Of a stretch of 64,000 bases of DNA, positions 45,234-56,251 are shown one piece after another. The stretch covers positions 6,386,001-6,450,000 of the forward strand of contig NC_060024.1 in NCBI RefSeq assembly GCF_021134715.1, written 5' to 3'. Numbering within the stretch: position 1 is the first letter of the stretch; each line of letters opens with the position of its first letter. The position numbers and the translations under genes are program-made. The notes beneath the pieces were generated by a model that ran no database searches, was not told the origin of the DNA, and saw only the letters and a list, made by a program, of their open reading frames with translations. The DNA comes from Daphnia pulex. Lineage: Eukaryota; Arthropoda; Branchiopoda; Diplostraca; Daphniidae.

Positions 45234-47417
45234 ATGGAAAGTGACATTTTGAGTTCACTGAAAGGTAATGCTTTCATCTTAGCTTTTCTTTTGTAGCTAA
45301 ATAAATACTGTCTTGAACAGTAATACAGTGTAAAATTTTTGATTTCACAGCTGAATGAATTAATCATGTCAAATGAATATCTATAATAGGCGGTTATCCT
45401 CACTTGACCGAGAAAATTCTGAATCTGCTGGATGCTCGCAGTTTGGCAAATGCTGAGCTTGTGTGTAGACAGTGGAGATCCTTCATCGCTGATGGAAGGT
45501 GTTGGAAAAAATATCTTCTGTCCAAAAAAGTAAAACCATGATTTGATTTCTTTATTACTCAATTTATTTTTTGTCTTTATACTGTCATCGTCAGGTCACT
45601 AGCATTCCAATTATTTTCAATTGGGCTGAATATTCTGGAGATAATGAGTCTGAAAGGCATCACAATAAACAAGACTGGATGAAAATCCACAATTTTTATC
45701 AGGTTTATTTTCTTAAAAATTAATTGTCACGTATCTAAAGTAAAATAAGACTGTTTTTTACATGTCAATTGAATCTGAAAGAAATTAGAAGACAACTGGC
45801 GATCGGCTTCTTGCAGACAGCAGAAAATAGTGAATTATAAAGTCCGGTGCTTTTCCATGAACACCAAGGAAATATTCACTGCCGGTTACGTTGAGAATCA
45901 GAGTATTATAAAAACCTGGAACAGAAAATCTCTTCATTGCGAAAGGGTAAAAAATGAATTTAAATAACATTCTGTACTCTACTTTGGTATCTAACTTTAC
46001 TCTAACGTATAAATGTATTTTTTTAAAATTCTGTACGCAGAATTTCACAGACGAAGACAAACTTCACATAGTCAGCATGGATTGCGACGATGATTTCCTT
46101 GTCACAATGTCAATCGAAGCTTGGCATCATGTTCGCTCCGGTTTACCTAGCGTATCTACCATCTTTGTTCGTGAATTACAATCTGGAGAAGTGGTATATA
46201 TTTCAAAGTGATTCCCAGATTTGCCTTGGGAATCTCTTTGTCTGAAGCTTTTCTGTGTAACCTAACTTTCTTTACAGATACAAAGAATTATGGGCCAGTT
46301 TTCGCGTTTGGGTCGATACGAAACTGCTTTCAAGATCTGCGTTGGCCATGGATTGCTCATCAGTCATCAGGTTGTCGGTGAACAGCCAAACAGTCGTCTG
46401 ATCCTCCAGGTGCAGCGTTGGATTGTCCTTTTCTATCAAAGCTCGCCAATGAAAAAGCTTGTCTTTCTCTTTCATTGTTTAATTTTTCATTGTATTTAGG
46501 ATGTTCTCAAATCTCGTCTGGATATATGGCGAATGGCGAATGCACGGGAATTTGTTGAAGCTAAAAGCACTGTGTGTCTTGTTCCCATTTCCCAAAGTGA
46601 TTTGGACTATGACTATCCAGTACTCATTGGCCATGACCAAAATTACATCGTCGTTCACCGCAGCGATCCGCCTCGTTTTGAAATCATATCGACGTCTTCT
46701 CTGAACCTCACCAGGACCATCGACGCTTTCGATTACTGTCCCAATGCTAAGTACAAGGACGGATTAATTGTGTCGACTCCCACTTTCACACACACCTGCT
46801 GCATCAGGTTTTTTCCCATCAAATGAAAAAAAAAAAACACTTAATGCTTTATTTATGGTTCGTTAAAAATGTGTTTGTATTTTATAATTTCAGGATATGG
46901 GACGCGGAAACGGGTTTGTGCTTGCGGGAAATTCAAGAACCTAAGCCCACACGATATCACAATTTGAATCATCTAGTTGGGTGAGAATCAGCAAAATAAT
47001 CGCGTCCTTTTATATTTATTCTTTTTTCTTGAGTGTTGTCGATCGGTCTCTTACTTCAGTGTTTTTTGTATATGCGCATAATCCAGATTCACCACCAATT
47101 ATCTAATCACTGTACTGAACACGCCAATGTTAAGGGAACGAGTGATCAACATCCGAGATCTCAGCGCTGCCATAGACTTGCACAGCAATCAGACGTCCGC
47201 ATCGACTGTCGTTGCAACTCTTGAACTGGTTAGTAGAGGACTAAGTAATACTAATGCATGCAGTCAACTTATTACCTGTGATTGATTGTCGTCGTTTTTA
47301 TTTTTCAAGGATTGGGATACCTCCTTGTCGTACGATCATTTCATAGTTGACGATTTTCAGCTCGTTTATCTTCATTATCAAGCACTTGTCGTGTACAGTT
47401 TTGCTCCAGAGGTTTAA
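45234..47417 (+). CDS. F-box/WD40-like propeller protein 1, 10 exons, 457 aa
   Basis: Probable substrate receptor of an SCF ubiquitin ligase. Exons: 45234-45264, 45390-45529, 45595-45702, 45782-45946, 46041-46193, 46278-46409, 46500-46807, 46894-46980, 47087-47228, 47310-47417. The F-box lies at about 11-55 (LTEKILNLLDARSLANAELVCRQW), with a Trp-rich linker (about 80-100) and then a degenerate beta-propeller. WD-like strands are RIWDAETGLCLREIQ and VSTIFVRELQSGEV; the last blade ends VVYSFAPEV. Intron phases are shared with the two paralogues. Target unknown. Nearest relatives are probably FBXW-type proteins, but the propeller is too divergent to name. Confidence 0.84.
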
Positions 47418-48122
47418 CGAGTGGATTGCAGCGTTCCTAAAATACTCTTCAAATGTTACACTGTTTGGCGGTCTTTGACTTAAGCTTTTTTTTTTTTTCA
47501 TTTTTCGTATTGCTGAATCCGGATTAGAAATCTCTGTGCTATAGTTTCGCCCTCGTACAGCCTCGTATTTCGGTTTGAATAAGTGAATAACATTTGTAAT
47601 ATTCGAAAGATAGTTATTGCATCATGGTGTATTTCTGGCTATTCGATACTCTGAAACACAGCTGGGTAAAAGTGTGCATTTATTGAGTGATCTATTCAAT
47701 AGGTTGCAAGTGGAATAACGTTCATCGATTGTCCAATTATGTATCAAAGCGAATGTCCCCAATAATTCAGATGCGATTAAACTTTAAAACAGTTAGTTCT
47801 CGTCTCATTTCCTTAAAATAATTTGACGACTTAAAGAAATGCCCTAGAAATATACGACAGATTGAATCGCATCCAGGTAAAATATACTAAATGGACTCAT
47901 CACCATTACATGCTTGCTATTCGAGGACGGAGGACGTCATTTTAAAAGCAATCATCCCGCGCATAAGACGGAAGCGTAGTAGCAGCGTACTATACGTAGT
48001 TGAGTTAGTGCATTTTTTTTTTATTTTGGAGACGGTGGTAAAACCTCTAGTGAAAATGACAGCTTTGATCAAAGTAAAGTTCCATTTCAAGGATTTTTCT
48101 AGATATTTTGAATTTTGATTTT
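47418..48122. other. Intergenic between F-box genes 1 and 2
   Basis: 3' flank of F-box gene 1 (homologous to that of gene 3) and a spacer. No gene seen. Confidence 0.55.
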
Positions 48123-48174
48123 CACCATGACAACCTTTTGCCTATGTTCGTCTGCTAGTAAACAATAACAAACC
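48123..48174. promoter_or_regulatory. RFX-like/FOX-like site pair before F-box gene 2
   Basis: CACCATGACAACC (48123) and GTAAACAATAACAAACC (48158), again 35 bp apart. The first box carries one substitution. Confidence 0.48.
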
Positions 48175-48484
48175 ACAAAGTCAAGTCAAGTAGACGCGAC
48201 AGACCCCGAAGAAACGAGCAAACATAAAATAACTCTGAGATGGACACAGCGTCCTTGAGAAAAATTTTAATGACGACCCCCGAGTCCATTTTCCTAGAGT
48301 TTAAGTCATGTTTTTGTTTACCCCGACCCCCATTTGATAACACAAACATTCGGGGAAAAATGGTGACCCCCGAGACCAATCCCCGAGTTTTAGTTCCCCA
48401 AACGAGTTTTGGTGACGCCCAGTTGTTGGATCGTTGGAGTTGCGTTTGAAATCAGTACAGAAACGACAGGAAACAGAATCAGAC

Positions 48485-50699
48485 ATGGAAAAGGACATTT
48501 TGTGTTCTCTCAAAGGTAAATTCATTCATTCCACCTTTCCTTTCAGAACTCAATTAATCTGTCTCAAGCAGTAATACAGTATGAAATTTATATTTTTCAT
48601 CTGAGTAATTTAATCATGTCAAGTGAATTGATTTATTGCAGGCGGCTATCCCCACTTGACTGACAAAATTCTGAATCTGCTGGATGCTCGCAGTTTGGCT
48701 AACGCTGAGCTTGTGTGCAGACAGTGGAGATCCTACATTGCTGACGGAAGGTGTTGGAAAAAATATTTGCAGTCCAAAAAAGTGAAGCCAAAAGTTTATT
48801 CTATCTCAATTGATTCCTTTTAACTCTTATTTGTCAGGTCACTAGCATTCCAAATATTTTCAGTTGGGCTGAATGTTCTAGAGATGTCGAATCTGATAGG
48901 CATCACACTAAACAAGACTGGATGAAAATCCACAATTTTTATCAGGTTTTTTTTTCTTAAAAAATCAAATTTCAGATACCAAAATAAATAGGAACCTCTG
49001 TTGAACCTACTAATTAAATCTGATCAGAAATTAGAAGATAACTGGCAATCAGCCTCATGCAGAAGGCAGGAAAAAGAGATTTCTTTCCAAGTTTTTGGTT
49101 TATCTGTGAACGCAACGAAAATATTCACCGCCGAATACGACCAAATCGAAAATGAATCTCTCATAAAGACCTGGAATAGAAAATCTCTTAATTGTGAAAG
49201 GGTGAAAAATGAATTTCAATTACATTTTATGTACTCTGCTTTGGGATCTAACTTTATACTTGATCGTACAAATGTAAATTTTTACGCAGATTTTCACGGA
49301 GGAAAACAAACTTCGCGTAACCAGCATGGATTGCGACGATGATTTCCTTGTCACAATGTCAATCAATTCGCCTCGTTCTTCCGTAGCAGTAGGAACACCT
49401 AAAGTATCTACTATCTTTGTTCGTGAACTACAATCTGGAAAAGTGGTAAATTTCAAAGTGATTCTTAGATTTGCATTGGAAAGAGCTTTTAATTTTCTCC
49501 TTCTTTGCAACCTAAATGTCTTTACAGCTCCATAGGATTATGGCCTATTTTGGGTATTTTGACCTATACAGCCGATATAATTTCAAGGTCTGCTGTGGCC
49601 ATGGATGGCTCATCAGCATTCGAATTGTCAGTCAACAGCAAAACGCCAATTTGATCCCCCAGGTACGTCGTGAAATATTTATCCTTTGCTCCTTTCCTAT
49701 CAAAGCTCGTCAATTAAATAAAATTATTGTGTTTTATTGTTAAATATTGAATTTAAATTTAGGATGATGTTCTCAAATCTCGTCTAGATGTATGGCGAAT
49801 GACAAATGCAAAGGAAATTGGAGCCAAAGGCACTGTGTGTCTTGGTCCCATTTCCCAAAGAAGTTTTGGCCATCCAGATCCAGATCCACGTCCAGTTCTC
49901 ATTGGCCATGACGAAAATTACCTCGTCGTTCACCGCAGCAACCCGCCTCGTTTTGAAATCATATCGACATCTTCTCTGAACCTCATCAGGACCATCGAGG
50001 CTTTCGATTACTGTCCCAGTGCTAAGTTCAAGGACGGATTGATTGTGTCGGTTTCCACCCGGTTTCCCTCCCAGATGATCCCAGGCTACACCTTTGGCAT
50101 GATCAGGTTTTTGTTCATTAAATAGAAAAACATTTTATGCTATTAATGGTTCATATAAAAAATTTCCGAATTTTATAATTGAAGGTTATGGGACGTGGAA
50201 ACGGGTTTGTGCTTGCGAGAAATTCAAGATCCTATATTACAAAAGCACAGTGTGGATCATTCATTTGGGTGAGAATGAGCAACGCAATCGCTTCCTTTAA
50301 TAATTCTTATTTGTTTCTTGAGTGTCGTCAATCGTTCTCCTATTTAACTGTTTTTGATGCCCTTAATCCAGATTCACCACCAATTATCTAATCACTGTAC
50401 CAAATGTGACATTAAACAAGAAACGAGTTTATCATATCCGCGATCTAAGCGTTGCCATGGATTTGCACAGCAGTCAGACGTCCACATCGGCTGTCCTTGC
50501 AACTCTTGAACGGGTTAGTAGAGGACTAAGTAATACTAATGCATGCAGTCTACTTATCGGTGATTGATTTTCGTCGTTTATATTTTTCAAGGATTGGAAT
50601 ATCGGGACGTGTGATCCTTTTATAGTTGACGATTTCCAGCTCATTTATATCCATCCGAATTATAAACTTGTCGTGCTCAGTTTTGCTCCACAAGTTTAA
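48485..50699 (+). CDS. F-box/WD40-like propeller protein 2, 10 exons, 473 aa
   Basis: Exons: 48485-48515, 48642-48781, 48838-48945, 49028-49201, 49290-49445, 49528-49662, 49763-50106, 50185-50268, 50372-50513, 50592-50699. F-box and propeller as in gene 1, but the most divergent of the three: exon 4 is three codons longer and exon 7 twelve codons longer. Core strands are unchanged (VSTIFVRELQSGKV, RLWDVETGLCLREIQ). The start MEKDILCSLKG aligns with MESDILSSLKG of the paralogues. No disabling change is seen. Confidence 0.84.
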
Positions 50700-51321
50700 C
50701 GAGTGGATTGCAGCGTTCCTAAAATACCCTTCAAATGTTACTGTTGGCGTTCCATAACATGAGCTATTTTGTTTTGTTTTTACTTTTGGTGTCGTTGAAA
50801 CCGGATTAGAAATTTTCGGAAATTTTGGATTCACAGCTTTTCACAGTTTCTCCCGTGGACAGCATTTTGCAGTTTGATTAAGTGAATAACATTTTCGAAA
50901 TATACGAACTAAAGTACTATAGATTTTGTGTGGTGTTGGTGTATTTCTGGCTATTATTGACGATTGAAAGAAATGCATCAGAAATATACAACAAATTGCA
51001 TCAAATCCAGTTATCAATACTTAGGCTCATCACCATTTAGGCTCATTATTCGAAGGCGTCAGTTTGAAAAGATATTTTCCAGCATGACGAAACCCTATTA
51101 CGCAACGCAGATAAGTTAGTGAAATTTTTTCTTTTTGGACAAAGTGGTGAAACAGAAGATAGACTGCTCACGCTCAGACAAGGAGAAACGAGAAATGATT
51201 GGGATATATATGTAATAAAGACGAATACAAGCTAATATGGTATTTCAAGCTGTAAATGGTCTAACTAAATAGGTTGAAGTATAGCACAAATACTTGTTAC
51301 TTGCACGCTGCACAGCATATT
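50700..51321. other. 3' flank of F-box gene 2
   Basis: Non-coding; homologous to the flanks behind F-box genes 1 and 3 in patches. No gene seen. Confidence 0.5.
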
Positions 51322-51441
51322 GCAGGTTTTCGAATTTCGATGGATCGATGGAGGGACCAATCAAATGGCGATCGGAGTAGAAGACACATCGAATTCAAGG
51401 CCTGTGACGAGATGGCAAGCGACCTTTATACCTTCATATGA
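51322..51441 (+). pseudogene. Fragment of a CUB gene, last exon
   Basis: TTGCAGGTTTTCGA (acceptor plus the start of exon 4), then a deletion, then CCAATCAAATGGCG and the end block GAGATGGCAAGCGACCTTTA with the stop TGA at 51439. It is closest to the last exon of CUB gene 3. Exons 1-3 are missing and the frame is broken, so it is a decayed copy left between F-box copies. Confidence 0.75.
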
Positions 51442-51627
51442 AAAAGACCGCGAATTCTGTATAAATGTCACATGTTGAAAATTAAAATGTCCCAAAAGAT
51501 ACAAAAAACAATATAATGTTTGCAAATGAAATTTCTCCGGAAAAGTTAACAATCGTGAATCATTTCTTGATTTCTTCAGCAAAGTTTTATTTCAAGGATT
51601 TTTCTAGAGATTTTGAATTTTGATTTT

Positions 51628-51679
51628 CACCATGGCAACCTTTTGCCTATGTTCGTCTGCTAGTAAACAATAACAAACA
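51628..51679. promoter_or_regulatory. RFX-like/FOX-like site pair before the F-box relic
   Basis: CACCATGGCAACC (51628) and GTAAACAATAACAAAC (51663), 35 bp apart. The pair survives although the gene behind it is truncated. Confidence 0.45.
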
Positions 51680-51950
51680 TCAAGTCAAGTGAGAACGGAC
51701 TGATCTCGCTGTCGGAAAAAACCGATCCTCTAGTGAGGAAAAACGGATCACGTCATAAGATCACACACATGATTGGATCATAGGATTCATCGGATATCAT
51801 AGACACTTCGGATAAGACTAGTGTCCCGTCCTCTTGCCTAATTAGTTCATGCTATTCCCCGAGTTTTACTTTCCCGAATGAGTTTTAGTGACGCCCGGTT
51901 GTTGGAGCGTTGAAGTCGTGTTTGAAATCAGTGATGGAAACAGAATCAGA

Positions 51951-52227
51951 CATGGGAAGGGACATTTTGTTTTTGCTCACAGAAGGTAAATTCATCATTT
52001 CAGCTTTCTATTATAACTCAATTTAGTGTCTCAAACAGTAATTCAGAATCAAATTTGTATTTTTCGTCTGAATAAATTGATCAAGTCAAGGGCACTCCTC
52101 ACTTGACAGAGAAAATTCTGAATCTGCTGGATGCACGCAGTTTGGCTAATGCTGAGCTTGTGTGCACACAGGGGAGAACCTACATTGCTGTAAAGAAATG
52201 TTGGAAAAAGTTTCTGCTGAAAAATGA
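51951..52227 (+). pseudogene. Truncated F-box gene (exons 1-2 only)
   Basis: Exon 1 (from about 51951, MGRDILFLL) and most of exon 2 (LTEKILNLLDARSLANAELVC) are present, but the tryptophan after VCRQ is lost (QGRTYIA). At about 52228 the sequence switches to the CUB gene 3 3' flank, so exons 3-10 are absent. The upstream sequence matches the F-box gene 2 promoter, marking this as the broken half of a duplicated gene 2. Confidence 0.8.
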
Positions 52228-52387
52228 TGAATTTTTACTTTGTGATCGACTACGTAATCCTATTAATTAATTTTTAAAAAATTTAAAATAAAAGTGTTTT
52301 CCGTGAAGCCCGCCTAAATTTTCATTTTAAAAAAGGTTGCCAAATTGGGCTAAAGAAACCGCTTTGAATTATGAAGGATTCGATTTT

Positions 52388-52439
52388 CCCCATGGCAACC
52401 ATTTTCGTATTTCCGTCTGCTAGTAAACAATAATAAACC
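52388..52439. promoter_or_regulatory. RFX-like/FOX-like site pair before F-box gene 3
   Basis: CCCCATGGCAACC (52388) and GTAAACAATAATAAACC (52423), 35 bp apart, 261 bp before the ATG. Confidence 0.48.
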
Positions 52440-52648
52440 AACAAGGCGCAACAGGTGTGCGTCTTCAGAAAGCATCTACTTTTTTCTCGAAAAGAGCAAC
52501 CGGTGACGATCTTGATTTCCCATCAATTGAATCCCAGAAACAACAGTAATCATTTTTGGTTTTTCAGTACAATATAGCTTATATTTCTATCTTAATAAAT
52601 TTATTGTTAAACCAGCTGTTTTAGGTGTTTGGACACCAAACCCTGAAA

Positions 52649-54889
52649 ATGGAAAGTGACATTTTGAGTTCACTGAAAGGTAATGCTTTCATCTTAGTTT
52701 TTCTTTTGTAGCTAAATAAATACTGTCTTGAACAGTAATACAGTGTCAAATTTAGAATTCACAGCAGAATGAATTAATCATGTCAAATAAATCTATTATA
52801 GGCGGTTATCCTCACTTGACCGAGAAAATTCTGAATCTGCTGGATGCTTGCAGTTTGGCTAATGCTGAGCTTGTGTGTAGACAGTGGAGATCCTACATTG
52901 CTGACGGAAGGTTTTGGAAAAAATATCTTCTGTCAAAAAAAGTAAAACCGAGATTTGATTTCTTTAATATGCTCAATTTATTTGTTTTTACTGTTATCGT
53001 CAGGTCACTAGCATTCCAAATATTTTCAGTTGGGCTGAATATTCTGGAGATAATGAGTCTGAAAGGCAACACACAAAACAAGACTGGATGAAAATCCACA
53101 ATTTTTATCAGGTTTATTTTCTTAAAAATTAATTGTCACGTATCTAAAGTAAAATAAGACTGTGTTTTACATGTCAATTGAATCTGAAAGAAATTAGAAG
53201 ACAACTGGCGATCGGCTTCTTGCAGACAGCAGAAAATAGTGAATTATAAAGTCGAGTGCTTTTCCATGAACACCAAGAAAATATTCACTGCCGGTTACGT
53301 TGAAAATCAGTGGAATATAAAAACCTGGAACCGAAAATCTCTTCATTGCGAAAGGGTAAAAAATGAATTTAAATAACATTGTACTCTACATTGGTATCTA
53401 ACTTTACTCGAATGTATAAATGTATTTTTTTATTCTGTACGCAGAATTTCACAGACGGAGAAAAACTTCAAATAGTCAGCATGGATTGCGACGATGATTT
53501 TCTTGTCACAATGTCAATCGACGATTGGCATCATGATCGGGGCGATCATTATTATGTTACGCCAGGTTACTATCGGTTCGATACGATAGGTTTACCTAGC
53601 GTATCTACCATCTTTGTTCGTGAATTACAATCTGGAGAAGTGGTATGTATATCTTAGTGATTCCCAGATTTGCCTTGGGAATCTCTTTGTCTGAAGTTTT
53701 TCATTTTCTCTGTGTAACCTAACTTTCTTTACAGATTCAAAAGATTTTGGGCAATTTTTCGCGAGTCGGTTCATATGATAATATTTTCAAGATCTGCGTT
53801 GGCCATGGATTGCTCATCAGTCATCAGGTTGTCGGTGAACTGCCAAACGATCGTGTGAACCTAGGTGAGGTGAGGCGTTGAATTGTCTTTTTCTATCAAA
53901 GCTCGCCAATGAAAAAGCTTGTCTTTCATTGTTTAATTTTTCATTGTATTTAGGATGTTCTCAAATCTCGTCTGGATATATGGCGAATGGCGAATGCACG
54001 GGAATTTGAAGCTAAAAGCACTGTGTGTCTTGTTCCCATTTCCGAACTTAATTTGTACTATTATCCAGTTCTCATTGGCCATGACGAAAATTACATCGTC
54101 GTTCACCGCAGCAACCCTCCTCGTTTTGAAATCATATCGACATCTTCTCTGAACCTCACCAGGACCATCGACGCTTTCGATGACTGTCGCAGTGCTAAGT
54201 ACAAGGACGGATTAATTGTGTCGGGTTTCCCCCAGAGGGGCACTCGCGGACGCTCCTGCTGCATCATCAGGTTTTTTTCCCATCAAATGAAAAATAAAAA
54301 AACACTTAATGCTTTATTTATGGTTCGTTAAAAATGTGTTTGTATTTTATCATTGCAGGATATGGGACGCGGAAACGGGTTTGTGCTTGCGGGAAATTCA
54401 AGAACCTGATCCCAAACTATATGGTAATGGATATCATCATCTAGTTGGGTGAGAATCAGCAAAGCAACTTCGTCCTTTTTATATATTTTTTTTTTGTTGA
54501 GTGTCGTCGATCGGTCTCTTACTTCAGTGTTTTTCGTATATGCGCATATTCCAGATTCACCACCAATTATCTAATCACTGTACCGGACCTGTCAATGTTC
54601 AAGAAACGAGTGATCAAAATCCGAGATCTCAGCGCTGCCATAGACTTGCACAGCAATCAGACGTCCGCATCGACTGTCCTTGCAACTCTTAAACGGGTAA
54701 GTAGAGGACTATATAAATCTATTCTATTACATGCAGGTTCAACTTATTACCTGTGATTGATTGTCGTCGTTTTTATTTTTCAAGGATTTGGATAAATCGC
54801 GGTGCGATTGTTTCATAGTTGACGATTTCCAGCTCGTTTATTTTCATGAACAAGAATTTGTCGTGTACAGTTTTGCCCCACAAGTTTAA
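52649..54889 (+). CDS. F-box/WD40-like propeller protein 3, 10 exons, 476 aa
   Basis: Exons: 52649-52679, 52802-52941, 53004-53111, 53191-53355, 53445-53642, 53735-53869, 53954-54270, 54359-54448, 54555-54696, 54785-54889. Very close to gene 1 in exons, introns and promoter (segmental copy). It differs mainly by a 15-codon insertion in exon 5 (a loop rich in Asp, His and Tyr before LPSVST) and a changed loop in exon 7 (VSGFPQRGTRGRSCC). Intact, with the final VVYSFAPQV. Confidence 0.84.
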
Positions 54890-55330
54890 CGAGTGGATTG
54901 CAGCGTTCCTAAAATACCCTTCAAATGTTACTGTTGGCGATCCATAACATGAGCTATTTTGTTTTGTTTTTTTCACTATTGGTGTTGTTGAACATTGATT
55001 AAAAATTTGTGGGACACAGTTTCGCCCCCGCACAGTATTTTTGCAGTTTGATTAAGTGATTAAAATTTGAACTATTCGAAAGACAGTAGGCCTATATAGC
55101 TACTTTGGATTGTGTGGTGGGCATTTCTGGCTATTCGGAACACTGAACCACAGCGGGTTCAAGTGTGTATTAATTGAGCCATCCATTCGATAGGTTGCAG
55201 ATGTAAAAGCGTATCGATCGTCTCATTATGTGCCCCAGCGAATGCCCCAAAGAATTCAGATGCGCTTTGACTTTAAGCTAAAATCGGTTCTCATCTCACT
55301 TCCCCCCAAAATAATTTTAAGGATTTAAGG

Positions 55331-56251
55331 AAACAGATTGCACATCATCATCATTACGCTCATTATTCATCATCACCCTAGATCAAAACATCAGTGGTCT
55401 TATGATATGATTGTTAAAAGTCGACAAGATCCTCCCTATATCCTGTTGTATTGCGGATTGATGCGCTGCGCCGTATTATATACCAACTGCGTCTTAGTTT
55501 AGTTGGTGAAATTCTTGTTTCTTCTTTTTTGGACGTGGGTGATGGTGAAACTTTTGGTGAAACAGAAGACAGCTCAATCGCACAGACAAAGCGAAATAAG
55601 ACATGAGCGAGATGTACTATACCTCTCTGAGATATTTTGGGGCAAATGGAAACAATAGGATATAGCGCGGTCGTTGTGCTGGTAAATAAAAAAAGACGGA
55701 CCATGAATAATCCATGACGCCACGTCCATCTGCTCGTAGCTCGAGCCAATCAATTCCAGCACACACGGCGATGATAATATCCTGGCTTTGGATTATTTTT
55801 GTATTTTTATTTTCTCGGGATAGAGTTATAGCATACTATGCAGTACGCGGTACGGCATGGCCTACGGAGGTTTGCATGTGTTACTATGAGCTCCAGCAAC
55901 GGGAGAGAGTTATATAAATGTAACAGGTACACAGGTATATAGCTGTTGTTCACAAGGACGCATTATGAAAGGGGGCTTGTAATCCGACACTGCGGGGGCT
56001 TGCATTGATTCATTTTCAGTACGTTATGGAGATCAGGAAATCGGGAGTCGAAGGTTTTTTTAAAGAAATGGGAGGACTAATTTAGAGAACAAAAACGGGC
56101 AGCGCATCGGAGCTGTTAGCTCAGTCTTTGCTGGTTATCTGTTCGCTTACGTACGGTTGTAATTTGGAAATTCTTTTTGCTTTTTTATAGTTTGCCATTT
56201 TGCTCCGTTCGAGACAAGACGCGCGTCTGCTCTTTTGTCAGCCAGAATTCA
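55331..56251. other. Intergenic before the MFSD6-like gene
   Basis: No gene seen. The start codon at 56252 lies close after CGTTCGAGACAAGACGCG; no TATA box is obvious. Confidence 0.55.

Larger units (their letters stand above)
44822..47830 (+). repeat. Segmental duplication, copy 1 (CUB3 3' flank plus F-box gene 1)
   Basis: From about 44822 (TTTTTACTTTGTGATCGAC) through F-box gene 1 and its ~400-bp 3' flank the sequence aligns with 52228 to about 55330, introns and promoter included. The far ends are approximate. Confidence 0.75.
52228..55330 (+). repeat. Segmental duplication, copy 2 (CUB3 3' flank plus F-box gene 3)
   Basis: Copy of 44822 to about 47830. The left junction is sharp at about 52228, fused to the F-box relic; the right end fades in the F-box 3' flank. 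Confidence 0.75.

Noticed and set aside
56101-56160. Possible tRNA-like start (TAGCTCAG) before the MFSD6-like gene
   Set aside because: No acceptor stem, anticodon arm or T arm can be folded around it.
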